Source: Bacteroidales bacterium
GTDB lineage: Bacteria; Bacteroidota; Bacteroidia; Bacteroidales; WCHB1-69
NCBI GenBank assembly: GCA_016288655.1
Contig: JAEEKX010000034.1
Span: 31,845 to 95,844 of the forward strand
Length of the DNA: 64,000 nucleotides
Direction: 5' to 3'
Shown: positions 35,601-38,547 of the stretch, piece by piece
Numbering within the stretch: the stretch's first letter is position 1
Layout of the letters: each line of letters opens with the position of its first letter
Position numbers and translations under genes: made by a program
The notes under the pieces: model-generated
What the model was told of the DNA's origin: nothing
Seen by the model: only the letters and a program-made list of their open reading frames with translations
The model's database searches: none

Positions 35601-37752
35601 TAGTGACCGTCAGCGTGAGGTCCTCGCCAGGACAACGGCCATCCACCTCCACCACAGGAGCGGGCGGAATGGAGGCCGCACCCACCAACACGTTCGTCGC
35701 AGACGAATAGGTGTATATGGGAGGAAGCACATACGAGATGCGGGCATAGCCGTGGCCCGTGCGGCCGGTCATGGTGCCGCCGTTGGGGCTGGGCATGGAG
35801 GCATTGCCCGCGACGGTGCTGCCGCCGCTGACGCCGCCGATGTAACTGGCGCCGCCGCCGCCACCGCGGTCGTCGTCACTACTTCCGTCAGGATAGGTGC
35901 CGCAGCCGCCGTACCAGCCACCGCCACCGGCGCCGCCGTAACCGGAACTCCTGTAGATGCCGGAGCCGCCGTAGCCGAAGCCGCCGCCCCAGTAGGTAGA
36001 AGAGGAATAACTCGTACCCGAAAGCCCGGTCGTATATTGAGTCGTATTGGTATAACCGCCGCTGCTGGTCTGGTTGCCGGCGTTACCACCACTGCCGTAT
36101 CCACCGGAGGCCGCGATGCCCGTGGTGCCACCGCCCGCAGCACCGGCATAGGAAGATCCGCCGTCGGAACCGCCGCCACCAGCCACCAACTTCACAGCCG
36201 ATTGGTTGGTTCTCAGGTTTTTCAGCACGCCCGAGGCAGTGGCAAAGTGCGTGGCACCACCACCACCATGGTAACCATATCGATAACCACCGCCGTTGTA
36301 GCCACCGGCATAGACGCCGCTGGAATAACTGCCGGAATTGCCGGAACCACCCACGTTCACGTAGATGGTCTGCCCCGGCGTGACGGACAAAGTGCCCGTG
36401 GCATAGCCGCCCTTGCCGCCGTAGGTAGAACTGGAACGGTAGCCCCCCTGCGCGCCCCACGCCTGCAAGGTGAGACTAGTCACCCCGGAAGGTACCACAA
36501 AGGTCTGCTGACCACCGGTATAGTCATAATTGAGCGTGACATCCTGCCCCATCTGCACGGAGCAACTGGCTTTGCAGTATATCGTTTGCGGGGTCTCGCC
36601 CGCCGTAAAACTGTAACTGGATCCCTCTCCCAACAACTGCGTGCAGGCGGCATCGGAATACCACAAGTATTGTGAGAAGTCACCCGTGGTTGTCAATGTC
36701 ACATCCTGTCCGCAGACCAGATTGCTGAGGTCGGTGCTGGGGGTGACCGTCGGCGCAGGCACGGAAGCGGGACACGGACGCGTGAAAGTCGTATAAGAGC
36801 ACCCCTCGGCCTCTCCATTACTATTGTACGGCTGCACCCAACAGAAATACTGCCCGTAGTTCAGGCCCGTCGCCGCCACCGAAGTGGATGTGGTGGTGTA
36901 GGTCGGCGTGGAGGGAATGGTAGGAGAAGTGGAGAGATAGACGTGATAGCCCGTGGCTCCCGAAACGGAAGGCCAACTCAACGTGGTCATAGAGCCGTCG
37001 ATGTTGGAGCCGTTGGCCGGAGAGGAGAGTTGCGTGCACGACGGTATCAACATCATCGACAACCGGATCTGGTTCTTGCTCATCAGACGGGTCCCGCTAT
37101 AGCCCGACGGACTGGACGGACTATAGTTCGTGCCATCGCTGTATATATACATCGCCTGGTACCCGCTGGTGCTGTAAACATAGTCGGTGCAACTGCTCAC
37201 ATAATCGCCGGTGTTGTCGTCCACGCACAGTAGAAGGTTGCTCGTCCCATCGTAATGGAAAGGCGTGGTCAGGTTGACGGTGTACCACCCCGATGAAGAG
37301 GGAATGGACATCGACCCTTGATACACCAGGTCGCTGGAAGAGACAGCCACCCAATCGGAGGTGCTCGAGAACTCGTTTTTGTTCGTGTGCTTCAAATAGA
37401 CAGCGACAGTACGTGTTGCTGACGTTGAACTGTGGTAGAAACTGATGGACAGAATACGACCGGCGCCACCACCCGCAGCCGCGATCTCCGATGCCGTATA
37501 GATCTGCTGCGACAACGTGTAAGAGTACCACTCATACGTTGGAAGATAGGAATTAGTAGTAGAGGCGGTGCCAATAGTCACATTGGTCTGCGCCTTCACG
37601 CCAGTGGGCATAAAGGAAAGAAGCGCGACAGCCAGGCCAAGCAGCCAGAGCGTCATGCTCAGCGACAGCCGACGGTTCAGACACTTCTTTGAGGATGCTT
37701 TCAATCCCGATCTTGAGACTTGAAGATTTGAAGGGGTAGTTTTTGCTTCCAT
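17695..37752 (-). CDS. Giant (6,685 aa) multidomain secreted surface protein with Gly-rich, Ig-like, CUB-like and T9SS sorting domains
   Basis: Single uninterrupted ORF. Signal peptide ...MTLWLLGLAVALLSFMPTGVKAQ. Eight Gly-rich domains starting ...VP.G...L.VWGAQGG. C-terminal LQVYPNPARDVVRIQTS...ITDMNGQTIYDVELP...WSAGVYFVTVRTTDQVLTQKLVITK (T9SS tail). Confidence 0.95.
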   Translation of the reverse strand: MEAKTTPSNLQVSRSGLKASSKKCLNRRLSLSMTLWLLGLAVALLSFMPTGVKAQTNVTIGTASTTNSYLPTYEWYSYTLSQQIYTASEIAAAGGGAGRILSISFYHSSTSATRTVAVYLKHTNKNEFSSTSDWVAVSSSDLVYQGSMSIPSSSGWYTVNLTTPFHYDGTSNLLLCVDDNTGDYVSSCTDYVYSTSGYQAMYIYSDGTNYSPSSPSGYSGTRLMSKNQIRLSMMLIPSCTQLSSPANGSNIDGSMTTLSWPSVSGATGYHVYLSTSPTIPSTPTYTTTSTSVAATGLNYGQYFCWVQPYNSNGEAEGCSYTTFTRPCPASVPAPTVTPSTDLSNLVCGQDVTLTTTGDFSQYLWYSDAACTQLLGEGSSYSFTAGETPQTIYCKASCSVQMGQDVTLNYDYTGGQQTFVVPSGVTSLTLQAWGAQGGYRSSSTYGGKGGYATGTLSVTPGQTIYVNVGGSGNSGSYSSGVYAGGYNGGGYRYGYHGGGGATHFATASGVLKNLRTNQSAVKLVAGGGGSDGGSSYAGAAGGGTTGIAASGGYGSGGNAGNQTSSGGYTNTTQYTTGLSGTSYSSSTYWGGGFGYGGSGIYRSSGYGGAGGGGWYGGCGTYPDGSSDDDRGGGGGASYIGGVSGGSTVAGNASMPSPNGGTMTGRTGHGYARISYVLPPIYTYSSATNVLVGAASIPPAPVVEVDGRCPGEDLTLTVTNPVPGLTYGWWSNASCSGDPLHEGTTYTVNNNYSNATYYVRAYSGTYNPVYDFSFTGSVQTVAVPSGATAATLQVWGAQGGTYGSYTGGRGGYSVGTISNLSGISQFNVYVGGAGSTNTTGGWNGGGDGVINGRGGGGGTDIRVIGSTLYDRIIVAGGGGGAGISYGSANPAGCGGGAYGGDGYYNYVSGSYVTGANRSGGGATPTQGGISWNSITSTRGTFGQGGDAYNYSCGGGGGGWYGGGGAYDSDSDSDGRYGGGGSGYVWTSSTASNAPSGYNVSSDYYLTGAQTIAGNTSFTAPGGGTETGHTGNGYARITFEGMTVACQSAITTVPVVLGAQPSFTLSASANTTCRMPVTLTINNPSSDIVRYEWSDGTVSTSTTHTVTPGITTTYTVSAYNDYCSTEHAQTIVVDAPSVDFMASDNGECVSAGSSSTLTVQGGSVVPSSYTGTINMYAGTTVRTLNAGDRYHFYDNGGPTGNYSNSASYYTTFTAPVGNHVTLIINSANFESCCDYITIYNGTSSSAPQMGTSSGNSTWNGHTFTSTGNSLTVYFYSDGSVLYSGWEADVYCMSNPTYAWAANGEPILGATSNTLTVTPNETTTYTVTVSSPSFNCDAVIDHTVRVIPTVEVAPENPYTCAGATVLLTASGADNYVWRRNGVQVGTGATYTADAASYVVEGMTEEGCVANSNIVTVNELTTPHAGSVDDLEVCQSEYEITLVGTPATGGGDITYHWQIGPSVNVNTTTPSYTLTAADRETLGIGVFAVTRTFDDECGSSVPGATATLTINPPMTAPAISGETMVACGTSTTLTASGYSGNDYFYRWYSDPAGENLLHEGAEFTTPAITEDTVFYLQVEHVNITTQTTTFNYTGAEQVFQVPDGAQSAVLRVYGAQGGSGRYSSSSTYSGGLGGYATGTIDLNGISTLYVNVGGQGESALNQSSTYAARQGGYNGGGNSGYHGYSSYYQGGAGGGATHIATRSGVLSSLSDYRGDVLIVAGGGGGHGGYSTSYGGGAGGGANGGTPYTSNFYGKGGTQSAGGAGSSYGTNDGLAGSFGQGGRGGNLSGSYTGGAGGGGGWYGGGGGRGGSSTSCYSAGGGSGYLSPMLTNTSMTSGSRSGNGYATIEVTRRVLLGCPSEIIPVAVHKLDPENPVVEVSSCEGIPSSLTVTNPIPGYSYVWSANADGSNPLDTAITFTPTVSGPTTYYVQGMIISSPVTDFEYTGSEQVYEIPAGVTSVRLEVWGAQGGEGRNSSTTSYAGGKGGYAAGTIDVSNLTALYVNVGGQGAPALNQSSTYAARQGGYNGGGNSGYHGYSGYYYQGGAGGGATHIATRSGVLSSLSGHQGDVLLVAGGGAGSGYASSYPGGYGGGLVGGSPYSSSSYYGKGGTQSAGGAGSSYGTNDGLAGTFGQGGRGGNLSGSYTGGAGGGGGWYGGGGGRGGNSTSCYSGGGGSGHAGTAVTGSELVAGNLSMPAPNGGTETGHAGNGFARITILQSVNNSTCGTDIIPVQVNPYPVPTAELTASSNEACNQEEIELSVQLSGDVLTHSFSEGVYERDGHYYVSPGVTTTYTLTASNEGCTITDEVTIHVASPEVTLSVSDEAFCLENGADFTLQVEGASSNATGADNYDFSVRHETFQTLSGGTTCISGSDDSYPANIPIGFTFNYCGTDYTTITQGSSNGFLQLGGTSAYHYNQLASGSYYNILAPFWDDLYGTTVKYQTTGTAPNRVFTFQHYGYQLSYSGYPFYYQVKLYEGSNKIEFWYGSGFSSSIGSSASIGINSNVDGQFSFISVTPTGAGTATTSTVTGNDNITGVGASYLTSGTVYAFEPRGQYSYSWNTGDETESITVNPTEDQTYTVTVSAPGYNCDAVLSYDVHVNPDVEITSSPEALCAGGSVDLTASGAESYEWSTGENGSTITVDAVGTYLVTGTSAHGCSATGSHIVTEPIFNAGSIATTAHTVCASETQPVVFSTLVDGVSGGYSSYRWLVDGTVLDDSDVPSFELPGSVLASLTPGQHVFTREFQNGCDNTWTASQNSSVLTVVAALPQPVIADAYVSCGTHTTLSVQDPNPTLQYCWFSDAQCTDLIHVGTTLTTPDITEETTYYVQAYEEIMQDIEMNYSSSGSYTYTVPDGVSELTLQVWGAQGGNYSSTYQGGKGGYAAGTLAVTPGDVLHVYVGGQPSSYTTNNAGYTIPGGYNGGGNGRMTSWSGTYTYAQGGGGATDIRLNGTSLYDRIIVAGGGSGASNSNVGWAGGGTTGAGYSSSYYGTQSAAGSSGSFGQGANSVSVSNYRYCPAGGGGGWYGGGSYQNYTDSYSYYREMCGGGSGYVNTADSYHPSGYHFASDHFLTNTSLLAGNQSMPSPTGSTVTGRTGSGYARISGQIRIASGCPSVVLPVTVHINPDVAPTVTASNDNVICGTQVTLSVENPDDQLIYQWSTDPAFGAVMHEGATYTTMVGGNTTYYVRSVPQAAAVVPVEFSYTGSEQTYEIPNGIHQVRLEVWGAQGGQGGPSNMGGRGGYSNGTLEVEPGQILYVHVGGQGGGSSSSASLSGSSTGGYNGGGAGYHGDNGVRGAGGGATHIATASGLLSTLSSNRSAVKIVAGGGGGNLYYDGNSYTAGAGGGLSGVNGERTGGTQSGPGTDSYNNNASFGQGSSQTSGSTVCGGGGGWYGGAAGNAGSGGSGYIDGLTEAQTIAGNLSMPAPDGNTEVGHPGNGYARIIPIGMVESPCISEAASITITTSEPEPVQVEDVTVDCGMTAHLEVSNAVNGLNYNWYADPECTQLVHTGATWDAPNMGTTTTFYVRSFGLSQVPGTELVDSVITYNGNTFEFVVPMAVSEVALQAWGAQGGSVQYGSNLSTIQYGGKGGYAAGTLAVEGGETLYVNVGGQGENGVNGHVGTAAAGGFNGGGYGGSASTASVNYYPGAGGGGATDIRLGSNMLEDRLLVAGGGGGAAYANTASTITGGAGGGLSGVNGTSTIANRYGRGATSSSAGAGGYNGTANGMPGTTSGQGGSGGNGGSGGSGGGGGYYGGGGGASADQSGAGGGGSGYVGSSLTHTSLIAGDERMPSPTGGYTYGRAGNGVAIISYLRPNFDTLCLTEATPVTVTVQPLAAPELTDQEMVCGTPVTLSVNNPNASLTYVWYSDPTCHNEVNRGSTYDLDGASNTDTVTYYVKAFRGLLASAQEGEQGFAYTNDVQVFDIPDGVSRLTFEVWGADGGTRAITGGNVPDTAGGRGGYTVGTLNNVDGLSQLYIYVGGRGVGSIGGYNGGGTASASAGGGGGGATDVALVNAEANSNEHYNSRLIVAGGGGGSGFTTSSRHVLGGYGGGLSGGNGGNGVSAADQGGNGASQVAAGFNEAGDNLIGAFGTANTAIATNGGGGGGGWYGGASGAGANLFAGGGGGSGFVWTSESETNGYAPASYAVDASRQLINTTMISGNDPTLPAKPVDTKNGYVLIHYYYPEQYQCESSVGQVQVLPQPIDFPDAWSVNEDMEWTDVFCSGQDILLTGETFVSEGDFEEEQPMLIWYNEDNEFLGASESLDIFSVPAEEYGTADYAVYYAYAATDLVSLSGSFELATGLSGNHTGYGVFVDVTANADMTIDSLSFYPRYGGNANAQVYYRRGSCMATATHQQGWNLIGQGEFDMVPRELCTVPLNAPVNIHAGETFTFYILSGNDLYYRLYGSQSNNTAGIVPGQLLNQYSTSALSIHAGYGTASGDNAFSSTHGNFHFLGDIHYTLYGETQFGCVSQDSYYVEVYINAPSSIEGMSIQSDDYVCNGQSVELTAEGGTQGTDAVYEWRSSSCDDGTLLFSGEGDYQITVTPTQTTTYYVRFDSEVCGTTECVDKTVYVLDAPVIDEIAAPEHICAGSALNIDTPHFVTFLDALGVTVDAQGWQISEDGVNYEDFTVTDPVMMSYNDWYLRYFVTTDCVTGYSNVLQLKVDSLPEISEIPQPDPICGSGVFPWDTYQPTVNYHNNSGSDVSEGWKVMVDGVEVDFSADREFNYGPEVKAWYFASNGCGEVYSDTIQMLFMQAPTAEDITALDGAVCAGQPLAILPPVTHEFGGTITQGWEYTMAYGSNLYTRFPADTIIDYGMNLAFIRYYIGNECGSMTTNSVQLLVNDVPTVSELLAPSDTYCSGDDFNLDVPTVLSENGEPVTGSGWYLSADSAFSQADDLVEVDVENGIDADLWNGQWLRHADTNACGVAYSNAVRIAVYPSHHLTVTPEVDMVCLGPTYELVAHSDIAGATFAWEASEELDATTGATVHATPAAPGQRIYTVTATESEHGCAATVEATLQVFLYSKDTAVHICASDLDYVFDAVNHPDEVCTQSGNYSYHYTTADGCDSIVNLTLTVTYPIERATRIHYCNYSPEYVWPVTGERLGGPTMKDTTITREVIVPCVSSFSDIDNHQCDSIIYTLEFNISNEPFLDVPVTDVVVPVGQTATAAFNVRKDCDFPGAKLAIAYQLYKDDTLIERVEDYGQVSMSTYSPVADDNFGAMLWNGTGELPGNTYNMYNYNYDYFYADYMCSVDNTVTAMWNEPGEYRLQLVVLRKASASGMDYAYVDEYGRVLGGAGSWQTDSVLSDTVFINFHVGPVDTMPVQNLQFCESELPQYLYDVEFTESGYYEVFNGNEGSYQMYPVNVEITPTVYHEFSVELGNCVSSYVWNNQEYYSAGDYEATLPAANGCDSVVTMHLSIGTGDFHLTDNVTACGSYTWIDGQTYTTSGNYTYNSTYENCPAVYELNLTINEPSDTTIEVNVAPMQLPYAFDDDNVFDQAGNYDIVLPSASGCDSIIHLNIVEVPVGIDIDTTQFADNLGDTAIFSMNVNGSGLSNRKVCIDYEITRNGEVISDVSDYGSVYFSTYYADIQQNVGRNLLTGAGSIPTNTFRVVYYRYTYWYLDFLTSTTNHLTAQWNVPGEYKIKFFLREREGGEDYMLTYNSGEGLVGGGGATTLAGELAVDSVVMHYEVVPTLLTIDTTICESQLPFTYHDHTFTEATAPDATIEFSDPYHIYDTVVTFTLHVNPEYALYDTAYLCAGEPYADNNFDLSADTIAQMAANSDRAVFTLAGQTAAGCDSTVTLTLFVKPLPQVELAAPTTMVCEGVAIPLSASGAEEYTWSIDTLVGDNPMLTITSDLTVYVTGSVVYPAVSQYYDDVVCVASDSIELTMLPVDRVDEYEAEVCQGEPYMDEIFDVEAAKTQTVGIVDTIVELGRSYCGIHTAHLTLTVHPAYNAVVGFATVEDEVCEGYGYQGHGFLLSADSIETLRGQTQQMNEVVVYNYDETEFSCDSITELRLHILPTAYSQASVSLCAPLYWPASYEENDQQFLLYGDTTIEVRYTQETTGCDSIRLVTVHFDEMPEVEIMGTEVCANIDETLLVIETNNQVVDSIRWYVNNDLAGEGMELALTRDDFESSMMVSVYSGACVNVQQFGITTLDNPTVELTADICEGETYTAPNGEEYSAEDTYTWTVSGEECDTIYTLMLNVHERHARTFEVTVDVTDLPFVYNGAQYETAGTYEVNVPDPNGYCDSLVTFTLTIIDPYNGEAFITAEAIDDNSFEVRAFANTLDPETKVSINYSLYRLDPATQQNVLVDAIATECGGTMNVGTDFNGGNLGGYITAGQGNIPSSNCLIGNTHYDFFYLHFLNRRQNTVSYDFTVPGTYTMVFELMPEENGTDLAITYTQDGVTRRIGGKNSVEGAAAIASTSYTFTIGNTNEDLLGNPMLTLSETNVTEPASSVTLTCDDNDYDSNAKVAVRYTLFRDDEPLSDVVNSGSIYMSTYVPSMHNAYGAAVTDPSGSIPGNTFSIAQMYNYNYFYMNYLSDDDVYTTINATWHQPGNYKIVFDLLTMQGGSDLALTWDGTHRIGGKNAVATNTVLASATLNYTIESVGAPMGVAAFEDGSTLQVYPNPARDVVRIQTSLRDSRCTITDMNGQTIYDVELPAEGTPLDLNVAQWSAGVYFVTVRTTDQVLTQKLVITK
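17980..18395 (-). repeat. ~140-aa repeat copy d in the giant protein
   Basis: NAKVAVRYTLFRDDEPLSDVVNSGSIYMSTYVP...NYFYMNYLSDDDVYTTINATWHQPGNYKIVFDLL...GGSDLALTW...IGGKNA. Confidence 0.7.
18500..18940 (-). repeat. ~140-aa repeat copy c in the giant protein
   Basis: ETKVSINYSLYRLD...GQGNIPSSNCLIGNTHYDFFYLHFLNRRQNTVSYDFTVPGTYTMVFELM...GTDLAITY...RIGGKNS. Confidence 0.7.
20725..21145 (-). repeat. ~140-aa repeat copy b in the giant protein
   Basis: RKVCIDYEITRNGEVISDVSDYGSVYFSTYY...TYWYLDFLTSTTNHLTAQWNVPGEYKIKFFLRE. Confidence 0.7.
21848..22275 (-). repeat. ~140-aa repeat copy a in the giant protein
   Basis: AKLAIAYQLYKDDTLIERVEDYGQVSMSTYSP...YDYFYADYMCSVDNTVTAMWNEPGEYRLQLVVLR. Confidence 0.7.
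22975..24065 (-). repeat. Four tandem ~90-100-aa repeats (C-x-G ... GW ... C-G-x-x-x-S-N/T) in the giant protein
   Basis: IDEIAAPEHICAGSALN.., ISEIPQPDPICGSG.., AEDITALDGAVCAGQPL.., VSELLAPSDTYCSGDDF.. each followed by GW...CG/CV..YSN.V.L.V. Confidence 0.65.
25230..26060 (-). repeat. Gly-rich domain copy 8 (ALK/LTK Gly-rich-like)
   Basis: VQVFDIPDGVSRLTFEVWGADGG...LYIYVGGRG...GGGATDV...RLIVAGGGGGSGF...GGGGGGWYGG...NGYVLIHYY. Confidence 0.8.
26345..27160 (-). repeat. Gly-rich domain copy 7
   Basis: FEFVVPMAVSEVALQAWGAQGG...LYVNVGGQG...GGGGATDIRLG...LLVAGGGGG...GYYGGGGG...NGVAIISY. Confidence 0.8.
27450..28190 (-). repeat. Gly-rich domain copy 6
   Basis: EQTYEIPNGIHQVRLEVWGAQGG...LYVHVGGQG...ATHIATASGLLSTL...VKIVAGGGGG...GGWYGG...GYARIIP. 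Confidence 0.8.
28465..29260 (-). repeat. Gly-rich domain copy 5
   Basis: SYTYTVPDGVSELTLQVWGAQGG...LHVYVGGQ...GGGGATDIRLN...RIIVAGGGSG...GGGGGWYGGG...GYARISG. Confidence 0.8.
30130..30745 (-). other. Beta-sandwich (lectin/NIDO-like) domain in the giant protein
   Basis: YDFSVRHETFQTLSGGTTCISGSDDSYPANIPIGFTFNYCGTDYTTITQGSSNGFLQLGG...APFWDDLYG...FQHYGYQL...VKLYEGSNKIEFWYG. Confidence 0.45.
31130..31950 (-). repeat. Gly-rich domain copy 4
   Basis: EQVYEIPAGVTSVRLEVWGAQGG...GYNGGGNSGYHGYSGYY...GGGGGWYGGGGGRGG...GFARITI. Confidence 0.82.
32222..33000 (-). repeat. Gly-rich domain copy 3, near-duplicate of copy 4
   Basis: EQVFQVPDGAQSAVLRVYGAQGG...GYNGGGNSGYHGYSSYY...GGGGGWYGGGGGRGG...GYATIEV. 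Confidence 0.82.
33889..34262 (-). other. CUB-like domain in the giant protein
   Basis: GTINMYAGTTVRTLNAGDRYHFYDNGGPTGNYSNSASYYTTFTAPVGNHVTLIINSANFESCCDYITIYNGTSSSAPQMG...TGNSLTVYFYSDGSVLYSGWEADVYC: typical CUB pattern including the D-Y-x-x-I-Y-x-G segment. Confidence 0.75.
34640..35440 (-). repeat. Gly-rich domain copy 2
   Basis: VQTVAVPSGATAATLQVWGAQGG...FNVYVGGAG...GGGGGTDIRVIG...RIIVAGGGGGAG...GGGGGGWYGGGG...GYARITF. Confidence 0.8.
35724..36520 (-). repeat. Gly-rich domain copy 1
   Basis: QQTFVVPSGVTSLTLQAWGAQGG...IYVNVGGSG...GGGGATHFATASGVLKNL...LVAGGGGSDG...GYARISY. Confidence 0.8.
36780..37045 (-). other. Fibronectin type III-like domain in the giant protein
   Basis: CTQLSSPANGSNIDGSMTTLSWPSVSGATGYHVYLSTSP...AATGLNYGQYFCWVQPYNSNGEAEGCSYTTFT. 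Confidence 0.65.
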
Positions 37753-38197
37753 AAGCGATATTTTTTTTTTACTAATTTTCTACAATAATATATATATTTA
37801 GGTGAAGAATCCATTTCATTCAGCGAAACAATCCACTGAAAACAGACGAGCATTTATACAAGAAATGATATTTTTATTGATAGTTATCAACATTTCGCTG
37901 AAATATTTAGGGAGTTTTCCGCAAAATTTCAAGCAAAAACGCTGCCTACAAAATCCTTGAGCTTTCTTCATAAGAGACAAGATATCAGATAATTGGTAGA
38001 TACACTTCCCACTTTTCCACATTTCACAAAATCAACTGCCAATTTACGATTATTTTCAACTAAACAATCGCAAAATAAAGAATTTTAGAAAAAGTTATCA
38101 ACAAAAAGCCCGAAACGGCCACAAAAGGGTGGCGTAAATGCTATTAAATCCAGGGATGGAATGGGAAAGGATGTGTTTGGGGGGAGAAAAAAAAAGC

Positions 38198-38229
38198 AAA
38201 AAAAAACCAGCCCGGAATCGGACTGGTTT
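38198..38229 (-). terminator. Intrinsic terminator of the tRNA operon
   Basis: Minus strand AAACCAGTCCG-ATTC-CGGGCTGGTTT followed by a T-rich run; 11-bp stem. Confidence 0.85.
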
Positions 38230-38241
38230 AGATTTTGCCGT

Positions 38242-38317
38242 TGGAGCGGTAGACGGGTCTCGAACCCGCTACCTGCAGCTTGGAAGGCTGCCGCTCTACC
38301 AAATGAGCTACTACCGC
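38242..38317 (-). tRNA. tRNA-Gly (TCC)
   Basis: Reverse complement GCGGTAGTAGCTCATTTGGTAGAGCGGCAGCCTTCCAAGCTGCAGGTAGCGGGTTCGAGACCCGTCTACCGCTCCA: cloverleaf, loop CTTCCAA, encoded CCA. Confidence 0.95.
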
Positions 38318-38324
38318 AGGTTTG

Positions 38325-38406
38325 TGGGGGAGGGTGGACTCGAACCACCGAACTCCGAAGAGGACAGATTTACAGTCTGTTGCAATTGCCGCTATGCGAC
38401 TCCCCC
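38325..38406 (-). tRNA. tRNA-Tyr (GTA)
   Basis: Reverse complement GGGGGAGTCGCATAGCGGCAATTGCAACAGACTGTAAATCTGTCCTCTTCGGAGTTCGGTGGTTCGAGTCCACCCTCCCCCA: class II long variable arm, anticodon GTA. Confidence 0.95.
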
Positions 38407-38422
38407 GTGCTCTCCATGTTCG

Positions 38423-38495
38423 AGCCGATAGACGGACTCGAACCGCCGACCGGCTGATTACAAATCAGCTGCTCTACCAACTGAGCTATATCGGC
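38423..38495 (-). tRNA. tRNA-Thr (TGT)
   Basis: Reverse complement GCCGATATAGCTCAGTTGGTAGAGCAGCTGATTTGTAATCAGCCGGTCGGCGGTTCGAGTCCGTCTATCGGCT: loop TTTGTAA. Confidence 0.95.
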
Positions 38496-38539
38496 TTTAG
38501 GATTTGGTTTTCAAAAAACGTTCATCGTTTTAGCGGCTG

Positions 38540-38547
38540 CAAAAATA
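38540..38547 (-). promoter_or_regulatory. -7 box TATTTTTG of the tRNA operon
   Basis: Reverse complement TATTTTTGCAGCCGC, 45 nt upstream of tRNA-Thr. Confidence 0.6.

Noticed and set aside
25230-36520. Possible CRISPR array or satellite in the GC-rich repetitive tract
   Set aside because: Repeats are codon-phased, of protein-domain length and diverged; no short identical repeat with unique spacers.
17695-37752. Giant ORF as a non-ribosomal peptide/polyketide megasynthase or Rhs/polymorphic toxin
   Set aside because: No adenylation, KS, Rhs YD or toxin domains; Ig/Gly-rich/CUB-like content and the T9SS tail indicate a secreted structural protein.
37753-38500. tRNA-associated integrative element or island border
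   Set aside because: No integrase, no att-like direct repeat of a tRNA 3' end recognised by eye, and all three tRNAs look intact.
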